Below are positions 33,245 to 43,799 of a DNA stretch of 64,000 nt, one piece after another. How positions within the stretch are numbered: the first letter of the stretch is position 1; each line of letters starts with the position of its first letter. The translations under genes and the position numbers were made by a program. Source of the DNA: Paramacrobiotus metropolitanus. Lineage: Eukaryota; Tardigrada; Eutardigrada; Parachela; Macrobiotidae. The notes below the pieces were generated by a model. It was not told the DNA's origin and did not search any database. It was given only the letters and a program-made list of their open reading frames with translations. Location: positions 62,001 through 126,000 of the forward strand of contig NW_026570399.1 in NCBI RefSeq assembly GCF_019649055.1, read 5' to 3'.

Positions 33245-34610
33245 GGCTTACTGCTTGGGAATGAATGATTATGCGGAGCACTGCTTCACTTGAGAAACAT
33301 ATGCCGAGGCAGCGAGCAGCAACAGTTTGTATGAATTCAGCCTAAGGTTTTGCTTTTTCGCGGAAATGCGGAGGTTGGTTCCAGCAATCGGAACTGGCAT
33401 ACCCGCGTATCTATGCACGCCTGACAAGATAGAATGTTCGAGCGGCTGGGGAATCAACATTCAAGGTCCGCGCGCTTCCGGCGGAAACCCTTTGGCTTAG
33501 AATTGCGAAATAGCCTCGCATGAGTCCTTGACCGCGCAATAACCGAAAGAACAAAGTTCAGACAAGCACAAGTATTCATTTGGCACTGTCCGGCCGCAGT
33601 GAACGAGTATGCCAGATGTACATACCGAAAAACATCAACACTGGAGCATGGCGAGATAAGAAGGGTTGATTCACCATCCACTACATGGACATACTGCTGC
33701 TGCTGGTTGCGTACATATCAAAACCTCCTTGTTGATCAGATTCTGCACTCAACAGAATTTCTGTTTTCATGCCGGTCGTGCTCACTTGTCAAGCAGGATA
33801 TTGGCTTGTGCAGTGTGCATCTGAACTGCAGGCCTTTTCATTCCGCACATCACACATCCACCTGCGTCTTATGGTTGTCAGGATTATTAGAGCGAGTGCA
33901 TCAGTTTGCATTTCCATAATTTTCAAAAGGGTTACCGAATTATCCTGTTTAACTTGTCGCCGGATGTACAGTGTAATGGTTATGATTATTGTTTCCGGTG
34001 CGACACTACAACTCAAAAGGGGGCTTATTTATTTCTCATTGAACACAACCGCAAAGGGAAAACAACCTCTAGACACAGAAAAAAAGAAAAATCAAAATGC
34101 GCAAACTACTGAGCGCCAAATATGCTGACTATTCGCCGATTAATCGCTTATATACGGATGGCTGCCCAGTGGGCATCCTAGTTACATTATCTACGAATCA
34201 GGTCGTATCGCTATCAGAGAGAGAGCTTCTAACCGCTAAACACTAGACAGCATCGATACAGATTACAAACATGGAATCATCAAGATACACTGCAACAGGC
34301 GTCAGCACCTGTGCACAATAATACTAAGATTATCGCCATAATCTTCCCATTATTAGGATTGCAGTCATCATTGCACATTACGGAACGTGTCTCCTCCCAT
34401 TTTTTCCCGTTTCTCATGCACAGAATGATGACATCTACGGTTATAATCTGGTTTGGAGGTGCTCTCTGTTCCATCTTGTGGAACTACTCGAGCTGCGTAT
34501 GAACATTTGCTCTGGATACAGGAACCTGTGGAAGTACCAAGTATGTGCTGTACAACGTTAAATTGCGGCGGCACAAAGGCAAAGCTGGTAAGCAAACCGT
34601 AAACCTAATA
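33245..34610 (+). repeat. Cluster family D, copy 3 (blocks D6, D2e, D3, D4)
   Basis: Aligns along its length with 40925-41890. D6 contains a degraded exon whose cleaner relative at 41086-41230 reads KVSEFPAELFGLELRDSL. D2e (CAACACTGGAGCATGGCG) is at 33638, D3 near 33850 and D4 near 34385-34510. Many stops, no intact gene. Confidence 0.75.
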
Positions 34611-34869
34611 AAAAAGAATAAAAAGAGTACTGGAATTTAATTTTCCGAATTTTATGCGATCAGTGCATGAACAAATACATTTCAGTAAAAACAACGTAGC
34701 TTCTTTCCTGCATTGAATCGCTGTGCGTACGATTTTCCCGCTTGTAATAAGCCTCAATCTAACAAGTAAATTTCACATGTTTATTTAAAATTACTGTAAT
34801 TTAATTTTCGCTAGTCTTAAGTATAAGGAACAAATAGTTTTCTTTGCAATTTCATACAGTGACACTGCG

Positions 34870-36620
34870 CGTCAGGTTTTAACACGATTGATTACAAAGA
34901 TTCACAAACATTTACGGACTTTGCAGGCCGTAGAAGTTGTCTTGCGACCGGGATCCGATTCAGCCGTCGACCCATACCAGCCACGTGCCCCGACAACGAT
35001 AACCCGACCACCCACGACCTGCCCCGAGCGACGTCCGGGAATTTGTTGACCAAAGCGCCGGCGAGGTCGGTTGCGTCTGCGTGGACGACAGCTGCACCGC
35101 TTATGCAGCTACTTTCCATCGTGGTGTGCCTTTGTGAATGGCAACCAGCCGGCGTAATGGTACCTGTGGTGTGCTGAATTTACGTACGGTGCATCGTTGC
35201 TACGTTCGAAGCAAAGGACGCCCGTTCAGTACATCACAGCGCCACTACCGCGATAGGCCTGTCATGGACTGATAGACTTAGGCGCTGCAGCGAAGAGGTT
35301 ATTCCAGCATGCAACTACACCCAGGACCACGTACGACGAAGTCGTTGACTTATTCAGCTGTTGCTGCTCAGCCAGAAGAATAACGAGCTGGTCGCTCCGG
35401 CACGATGCAGCACGATGTCCTCGGACATTCCGAAACGGTCCTTCGCGTCGCAGGTTATTCGGGTGCACGTTGGGACATTCCCCAAAGTAAGACCCACAGG
35501 CGTTCTTCTGACGCCGCATACCGTGGTCCGCACAACGTGAACGATGATGCCGATTTCAGATGCACAACGCATGCACAGGTCGGAAACACATCAGTACGGG
35601 AGCATGGCGTTAAAGGAAGAGTTGATTCACTACTCAGTAAATGCAAACACTGCTAGCAAGTTGCGAAGATTGCTTGGTAGTCGATGCCGTTCGGCAAGCC
35701 AGAACGACCTGGCCGCCCGGAGGTGCACCCACCGGAAAAATATCAGCATAGGAGCAAGATGCAAGAAAAGATTGGCAGATTTGCCAATCGGAAGAATTCG
35801 GAGGTGGAATCTGTCAGTCCGCACTGTTAATCCTGGGCGTGTGGTGCATACGACTGAAAAGAGAACATTTCCGGTTGGCCAGTTCACAGTTCAAGGTCAG
35901 CGCGTTTCCGGCGGAAACGTCCTGGCTTTTAACTGTGAAACAGCCTCGCATTTGCCCATGACCGCGCAGTAATCGAACTAGCAACGTTCAACGAAACGTA
36001 TTGTACTCACATGGTTACTTCCGGCCACAGTGCAAAACTATGCCGTTTCCTAGATGCCCGCGCTGGAAAATATCAACACTGCAACATGCCGAGATAAGGA
36101 TGACTGATTCACCACCACTCGGCATGCTGTTGTTGCTGGGTAAATGCATAGCTGCATACTAAAGCGTTCTTTCTTTATCACATTCTTTATTCGGCAGAAT
36201 GACCGTTTTCATATCAGTCGCGCTCAGCATTACAACTTGAACTTCTTTGTCTTGTGCAGCCTATGTGCGTCAGAATTTCAAGTCTTCTAATTCCGCACAT
36301 GTACATGTACTTACGCTTGCGTCCCAGAATTGTCCGGATTATTAAATGGTTGCCTCAATTCGGAATTCTTTCGATTTTGGCTTTGCGAAAGGATTACCAA
36401 ATTATCATGTTTATCTTGTTGACGGAAATAATAGTAACGATTATAATATTGGGATTGCACACGAAACTTGCCGCCTCCCATTTTCCTACCGTTTGTCATG
36501 CAGAGAATGTCAGATGATGTCTGCAACATCAACTATAACGTGGCTTGGAGGCGCTATCTGCTCCATCTTGCGAAATTACTGCAGCTGAATATTAATATTC
36601 AATAAATCTTGCTCTGGATA
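34870..36620 (+). repeat. Cluster family D, copy 4 (the longest run of blocks)
   Basis: Order D9 (34870), D10 (34890-35240), D1 (35290-35560), D2 (35575-35760), D6 (35870-35975), D2e (36055-36120), D3 (36280-36430), D4 (36470-36590). A frame 35544-35972 crosses D2 and D6 (RRLLGSRCRSASQND, then FTVQGQRVSGGN), but stops and shifts separate it from D1. This copy ties blocks seen apart elsewhere into one unit. Confidence 0.78.
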
Positions 36621-36729
36621 AAGCCTGTTATACATGCAGATACCATTGTACTCGTACCATGTACCTCGTACAAGCCCTACGACACAAAGACGGTATAAAA
36701 TAACCCGCAAACCGTAGTAACAAAAAATA

Positions 36730-37430
36730 CGTACTGAAAGGAAAAATGTTGGAATAATGTTTTGACAATGTTATGCGATCAGTACATTTACTTGAACATG
36801 TGAGCAAATTAATGTAAGTGTTAGCCTGCACTGGTTTGCTGCACGTTTGGTTTTTTCGCTTAGAGTAAGTCTTATTGTAACAAGTTTACTGTTTATGTAA
36901 TAATAAAATAGTTTTTGTTTGTTTTAAATGGATGTAAGTTGTTTAAAACAGTCGTTATATATGTATTAGTTTTCTGAGCAGTACTCCTACATAATCACTT
37001 GTTACAGAGAAAATATAAGAAATTTACCTTTTTTTTATTTCAGATAAGTGATTATATGTTTATATACCTCGGTACTACATATGCCCCGGAATGGTTTTCA
37101 GAACTGTACGTATTGGTTATGTGCGCGCCAGATTTTAACACGATTGATTATAGTGATTTGTATACATTTACAGGCTGTAAATTATGCTGTATTATTGTTC
37201 TATTTGATAATTTGTGCACTAAAGTGGTACTGCTTTTAACAGCCAGCTAATGAGTACTGATTAGGAATGTTTTAAAATATGTACAGGTACAACTTTCGCC
37301 AGGTTGGGCTATCACGAGTTAATATCCTAAGTGTATATATTGTACTGCGATTGCAAAAATGGAAAAACGAAAACATAAAATGCGGGGTATAACCGCTGTA
37401 ATTAATAATAATTCTCGATCCACTTTTCAT
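36730..37430. other. No gene; a lone D9 block
   Basis: 37115-37190 matches 34865-34920 and 42270-42330 (TTTTAACACGATTGATTA). The rest is AT-rich without a coding signal. Confidence 0.45.
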
Positions 37431-37434
37431 CAAT

Positions 37435-37880
37435 AATTGATACCATACAGGGAGATCGGTTGGGGCGGGCCGGCGGGGCTACTGCACTGCAAGGCGCAAG
37501 CCATCTGCGCTCGACGGCTCGAGCAGAAAGTTTCAACTGGCAATCAGTCACTGCCACTGGCAATCCTGGTTTGCACTTTGAACGATTACAACTTACTATT
37601 TCAATTTCGCCTTTCCTTATCGGGTTTTTACTTTTGGTAATTTTTTTGTCATTGAAGTAAGCAGGAAAGCAGCTAGCATAAGCGATAAAACAATATTGAT
37701 GCCACTCCCACCTGCCTGTATCTGTAATACAGATTTGCCTTAAGACGAGCAACTGCTCGAACGCAAGCACGCGTTGTCTGTTCTCGGGTTCCAGACGTCT
37801 GGGAAGTGAGAACCCAGTCGTGAGTCGTTCTACATTGATCGTTCGGATTCGGTCACCTTATCGGAATCGGTGAGTGTATC
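37435..37880 (+). repeat. Inverted duplication, copy B
   Basis: Partner of 31310-31690 in the opposite orientation. Here the exon-like part carries an early TGA after VRTQS, so if the pair derives from a gene this copy is broken. Both copies retain TCGGAATCG followed by GTGAGTG. Confidence 0.6.
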
Positions 37881-38269
37881 GCTTTTTCTGCAAAGAGTTG
37901 TTTTTTCAGCAGTTAATGATAGCAGTACGTTTAGTTTTTCTGAGATTTGCGGAGAAACTTGTACGATATGTGCGCGCATAATTCAGGTATTTTGTTTCCT
38001 TTTTCGCCGTTTCGCCGTTTTCGGTATTTTCGTCTCTCCTAAAGTACAGTAACATTTTTGATCCTTTTGGCCTTTAATAATCACAGTTTCTGTCTTGCTT
38101 CGGGCCGCTACAGCGTGAAGTTAACCGAATTATACTTTGTACGACACATAAGCATTTTACATTTTCCTGAACTAGCATTCGAGCGTGTCGATTTCGTTAA
38201 AGAATCGTGTCTGCAGCTGCATGAAGGACTTATTGATTTTCTTAATTCAACATTGCAACCACATATAGC

Positions 38270-38890
38270 ATAAATTTTCGTGCCTTGCAATCGCACCTCT
38301 TCGACCTAATCCACGACCTGGAGATGGAGAAGATGCAGGTCATTCCCGTGTGCCACGACTTGGTCGCCGAGTTATACAACAATCTCGAACAAGATCGCCA
38401 GCTCCTTACGGCCGACCACCGGAGGAGGTTGAGAAGGTCCAGCATTTCACCAACGAGGTCAACCGAGACATCAAGGCGATGCAGGAGCGTCTAGACCATG
38501 TCGGTGCTGGAGTGTAGTGGCCTGTCAACTCGTGCAACATCGTTCTACAAGTTGACAAGCCACTGTACTTCATTACCTCACCCGGATCGAGCAATTCACC
38601 CGGATTGAGACGGACATCGCGGCGCTGACAGCGGACAGTACTGCATGCAAAATGACATCACTAGTCTGACGTCGGGCATGAATGGGATGAAAGCGGATAA
38701 GTTTGCCATGAATTAATTCATGGCAAATTCATGTCCGCCTTCGAAGGCGGACAACTTCGAGCTGAAAGCAAGCGGTAAACTGGAGGTTAAGGTCGATGGC
38801 ATGAGCAAGGATATGTCCGCCATTAAGCAGATGATGGAGTTGTGGTACAAAAATACAGTACACAAGGTCACAATGTACACAAATATACCA
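38270..38890 (+). pseudogene. Decayed coiled-coil gene
   Basis: Successive frames read HLFDLIHDLEMEKMQVIPV, then after a shift EEVEKVQHFTNEVNRDIKAM, then RIEQFTRIETDIAALTA, SLTSGMNGMKADKFAMN, and finally ADNFELKASGKLEV... to KQMMELWYKN with a TGA at about 38893. All pieces are amphipathic heptad-like, so a single ancestral coiled-coil protein is likely. At least two frameshifts, one stop and the double palindrome at 38702-38753 break it. No clear relation to the intact coiled-coil gene at 53456 beyond type. Confidence 0.5.
38702..38753. repeat. Two adjacent perfect palindromes
   Basis: A 26-bp palindrome at 38702-38727 (TTTGCCATGAAT and its complement) and a 22-bp palindrome at 38732-38753 (TGTCCGCCTTC and its complement) stand four bases apart inside the decayed coiled-coil gene. 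Confidence 0.9.
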
Positions 38891-40640
38891 TGAGACTATG
38901 CTACGTATATGTTTATTCCAAGCACGTACATGTTTATCCCAAATACGGGCGTTAGTACGGACAATAATTTTAACCTAATGTCGTTACAGGAATCATCTTT
39001 ACGCTGAGGGAAAGCGAAAATCATCTGCAAGGTGTACACCATGCAGATGACACTACACACATGTGTGTAGACTACGCACATATATGTGGTGCAAGTCGAA
39101 GCCGGCATGGACCGCCGTCGAAGCCGACGTTCAGTACTTAACCTGCACCATCACCCAAAAGGAGCCGATGTGGTACGTCGGCAGTGGCCAGGGAAGGCCT
39201 CCATTGGATGCAAGATGCTGTAGCCGGAGTTTTTCCGCGAATTATGCGGCAAAAGCACCTATGCACAGAGACATTACGGACTGTATCTGATTGTGCTGTC
39301 GACCCATACTACCCGGTACACCGGAGACAACGACAGCCCGACCGTCTTCTCCGTTGGGAATCACCGCCATACAGGTAGCGATGATTCGGGCCTTGACGGC
39401 CAGGGAGATCAACGTCGACAGATTTGTCGATAAAGGCGCCGGTGAGGTCGGATGCGTCTGCGCAGATGGAAGTTTCGCCGTTAAAGCAACGATTTTCTAT
39501 GGTAGTCTTGCTTTTAGGAATGCCGAATTGGTAGCCCGGCGCTGTGGCCGTCATCGCGGTCGCCTGTCGATCTCGGTTTGGCATGCAACAAACCGAAGAC
39601 CACGTTCGGCAGATCAGTCGACGCTCTTATTCAACTCACTGTGCTGAGCCAAAATAGTAACGAGCTGGTCCCTCCCGAAGAAATCAGCAAAATGAACTTG
39701 GACATTCAGAATCTATCCTTCGCGCCCAAGGTTATTCGGGTAAACATCGGGAAATTCCGCGATGTAAAACTTGCATGCGTGCTTCTGATGCCGTATACCT
39801 TGGTCCGGACGTTGTGAATGATCAGGCCGCTTCCAGGTGTAAAATGCACAGCCGGGTATACATCAGTACTGGAGCCTGCGCCTTCCATATTCGGGAAACG
39901 TAGCAATCAGAAACCAGTAAATTACCCGTAATTACAATACTTGTTAATCTACCTGACCTTGTATGACTTTTCCTTCTCATATTATGTCAACTTTTGTATC
40001 CCGTGTATCAACTATTTTAAAGAGCAATTTATAGTTCCCCGGAAGTCGGGATTTGTGAAGGAAGGAATTCCGCGCCCTGGAATTGCGGGCAGCCGGGATC
40101 TCTGTGACTTACGGAAGTGGCGATATGCACCTTTCCAGACTCTCCAACTTGATTAAACTGCCAACGATTACTCGGAGCTTCTCGTTACATGTCGGTGAGT
40201 GTGTTGCATTCTCTGCACCGATTTATTTACTAGTATCATCTTGATATTATCAAGTATCGTTATACGTTTTCGGAAGTTGCTGATAGCATTTCGTTCAAAT
40301 CAGTATGACGTAGTGCACTCGGTATTATGCATAAAGGGCGTCATAATTATCGCACGTACGTAGTTTTGTGCGTTTAAATACGATTAATCGTCAAATGCCC
40401 AAGCGCAAGCAAGCCTAAATTTTGGAAAAGACCGGTATAAGTTGTAACTGTCGAGGTTGCGTTAAGTCATCTTAACTGCGCTAGTTGGATGTGTACGAAC
40501 GTTTTGCTGCTTGTGTTCATGTTTCCATGTTTGCAAATTGCAGGTAAAATGAGGTTAATCGCACATGATGGAGAAGTTGAGAACAGGATGACAATCGTGT
40601 TGGCCAGATATCAAATCTCGCAGGTAGTACATTAATTTAA
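38890..40640 (+). repeat. Cluster family D, copy 5 (blocks D7, D10 part, D1, D8)
   Basis: D7 (38895-39440) pairs with 28485-28960. The region near 39436-39520 (GGTGAGGTCGGATGCGTCTG) pairs with D10 of copies 4 and 7. D1 (39580-39830) has an 80-codon frame (SVDALIQLTVLSQNSNELV... to YTLVRTL). D8 is at 39905-40600. With copy 6 directly downstream it forms a composite of about 3 kb. Confidence 0.8.
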
Positions 40641-40924
40641 AACAGGTAGTACAGGTATATGTACATTTAAATAGCACAGCAGTTAACGTAATATAATTAA
40701 ACACAAGTATGGACAACGGACACTTTTTATCGGACAACTACAATAATGTTTTCATCTTAATTTTATTTTTTAAAAGTTGAGTGCTCAAATTTCCTTTCCC
40801 TTGAATTCCTTTCGAAGCAGAAATAATATTTTCTTGCTCTCTTCGCGCTTTTGCATTACAGGTATTACTTGTGAGATTCAAATAACTGTGTTATCTTGCT
40901 TTTCGAAGTGCACGGGGTACTTCT

Positions 40925-41890
40925 TGAGGATGAACGAATATCCGGAGTACTGTTACACCTGAGAAACACACGCCAAGCCGAGGTTAATAGTCGAGCAGCA
41001 GCAGTTTGTGTGAATTTAGCCTAGGTTTTTGCTTCTTCAAGAGAGTGCGGAGGTGGGATCCAACAATCTGGACTAGCGTACCCGCGTGCCTGTGGACGCC
41101 TACGCCTGGAAAGATAGAATGATCGAGCGAATGGCGAACTCACGATTCAAGGTCAGCGAGTTTCCGGCGGAACTCTTTGGCCTTGAACTGCGAGATAGCC
41201 TCGCCTGTGCCCTTGACCGCGCAATAACCAAAAGAACAAAGATCAGAAACTTGGTACTTGGCTTGGAAACTTGGTACCCGCCGCAGTGAACGACTATGCC
41301 GCTCGCAAAATGCCCATGCCGGAAACATCAACACTGGCGCATGACGAGATAAGAAGGGCTGATTCACTACTCACCAGAGGAAATGCTGATGTTGCTGGGT
41401 GAGTGCAACCAAACTTACCAAAGCGTTCTTGCTTTAACAGATTCGGCACTCTACAAAATTTCAGAATTGATGCCGATCGTGCCCAGCAGGAACCAACATA
41501 AACGTCTTTATCTTGTACAATCTAAGTATAGAAATTGCAGGCCTTTTCTTCCGCACATCGCAGATGCATTGTATATGGTTCGTCTACTTGCGTCCTATGG
41601 TTGTCCGGATTATTACAACGAGTGCCTCAATTTGTAACTCTATTAGTCTATTAATTAGCTTTCCGAAAGGGTTACCGAATTATTTTGTATAACTTGTTGA
41701 TGAAGGTATTGCACTGGTAATAATTATTAGGACTGCGCGTTACGGAACGTGTTTCCTCCCGTTTTCTACCGTTTATCATGCACAAAATGATGCCGTCTGC
41801 GATTACAATGTGCTTGGATTGCTCTCTGTTCCATCTTGTGGAATTATTCCCGCTGCGTATCAATATCTACTCTGGATGCAGGAGCCTGTA
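40925..41890 (+). repeat. Cluster family D, copy 6 (blocks D6, D2e, D3, D4)
   Basis: Contains the cleanest D6 exon, 41086-41289: AYAWKDRMIERMANS, then KVSEFPAELFGLELRDSL and ALDRAITKRTKIR. D2e (41330), D3 (41540-41700) and D4 (41750-41870) follow. The protein family is not recognised. Confidence 0.78.
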
Positions 41891-42269
41891 CAAGGACTAC
41901 TCTAAGATACGTTGAAAAACGTGCCATCGCATCGGCACAAAGGTCAAAGCTGGTAAATAACCCGCAAACCTCTTCAAAATGAATACAGAAAATACGAGTG
42001 GATGGTTATATGGATATAACTTTGCCAAAGTTGTGCGATCAGATGCATCTACAGAAAGGTACATGCCACTGATGCCAGCAAAAATACTGCAGCTTCTTGG
42101 CTGCATTGAATCGCTGTACGTACGATTTTTCGCTTGTAATAAGTCTCACTGTAACAAGTAAATTTTACAAATGTAAAATAAATAAATTTTCGTTAGTCTG
42201 AAATATACGAGTATACAAGCTGTTTATAAGAAATTAACAAATAATTTTCTTTGTAATTGTATATATAAT

Positions 42270-42930
42270 TTTGGTTATGTGCGCGTCAGCTTTTAACACG
42301 AGTGATTTAATATAGAGCTTTATATACATTTACCCGACGTGAAGTTCGTCTTGCGACCGGGATCCGATTCAACCATCGACCCATACCACCCGTGTACCCG
42401 GAGAACGATAACCCGACCACCTTTACCGTTGGGATCGCTGCCGTGCACATAGTGTCGGAGATCTTGACACTTGACTGCCATGGCGATTGACGTCCGGTGA
42501 TTTGTCGACCACAGCGCCGGCGAGGTCGGTTGCGCCTGCGTGGACGGCAGCTGTACCGCTTAAGCAACCGCTTTTCAACGTGGTCGTGCCGTGGCAATCC
42601 GCCGCCCGGCGCAATGGCGCCTGTGGCGTACTGAACGTACTTCTTATGCATCGTTGCTACGAAGCAAAGGACGCCCGTTCAGTTCACCACAGCGCCATTA
42701 CCACGGTGAGCCTGTCATAGACGACTGACTAGAAGCGCTGACGCGGCGATGTCGTTTATGGCATGGAACAACACCGAGGACAACTTATCATGGAGCCTTC
42801 GATGACCTTATTCAACTGCTGCTGCTCAGCCAGAATAGTTACCGGCTGGTCGCTCCCGCAGAAATAGCACCATTACCTTGGACATTCCGAAACTGTGCTT
42901 CGCGTCGCAGCCTATTCGGACGGTAAAATT
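42270..42930 (+). repeat. Cluster family D, copy 7 (blocks D9, D10, D1)
   Basis: D9 at 42272. D10 at 42310-42720 (TTGCGACCGGGATCCGATTC, exact in copy 4). D1 at 42740-42930, truncated inside CGCAGCCTATTCGG. Stops in every frame. Confidence 0.8.
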
Positions 42931-43517
42931 CCTAACTCCAAATAAGACAAATTTTTGTGTTTCATGTGTGCAAATATTATTGTCTATTTGTGCGCATGTG
43001 CTGTGTACTGCATTTGCTGCAACAACAAAATAAATTTACAATCTACGAGTTCCCTAAGATCTACTAAATAATTCCTAATTATTCCAGATGCAGACTGGTT
43101 ATGTAACTTACCACGGATCGCTGTTCTTATGAAAAATGTAGGTGAAATCACCTACGGGCTACGTTATATAATTCAGCGTTAATTGCGGAAATTCAGTATA
43201 TTATGTTTAAAACTTTTTCTGGATTTGCAGCATATAAAGGATGCCAAAACACATAAAACATATCTTTCCCTCCATTTTTTTACCATCGCGATTGTAATTT
43301 GCGATCTGTGTCCAATCGGATCTTTAGCGTGTACCGCACATCGCGTGCACTGCACACTGTGCAGTGAACAGCGTTTCCTGCACATTGCGTGCACTGCAGA
43401 GTGTGCACACTGAAATGCACAAGCATTCGAAGCAATGCGCGCGCTTGCGCTAGAGTGCGGCGCCGTCGCTGACCAGTAGCTACCTAGAATTCGTTCAACT
43501 GAATTAGCCAGTGGCCT
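42931..43517. other. No gene recognised
   Basis: A GTGCACTGCACACTGTGCAGTG-like self-complementary stretch lies at 43347-43415. Frames crossing it are Cys/His-rich because of this. Confidence 0.4.
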
Positions 43518-43760
43518 GCAGATGCATCCGTACTTGCGCTGCGCTAGAGGATAGACCAGTGCCCAGTGGCTACGTGATATTCCTACTATTGCCTGTGCCA
43601 ATGATCATTGGTCAATGCTCTATCAGACCATTTCTGACCTAAGTTGTCTGATAATTTGCAGCGTATCGATACTTGGGTTGCGCAACAGTATCAGCCGTCA
43701 CTGGCCAATGGCAAGTTATCATTTTACAGCTGAATAAGGCAGCGGATGGTGTGCCAAAAC
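43518..43760 (+). repeat. Dispersed repeat R1, copy 2
   Basis: Same orientation as the copy at 19115-19320. A shorter diverged relative may lie at about 44070-44200 (CTGCGCTGCGTTAGAGCAGAG, GACCAGTGG). No coding content. Confidence 0.75.
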
Positions 43761-43799
43761 AAATTGTCAACGATGAACGTTGCATTCGCATATCAAACT

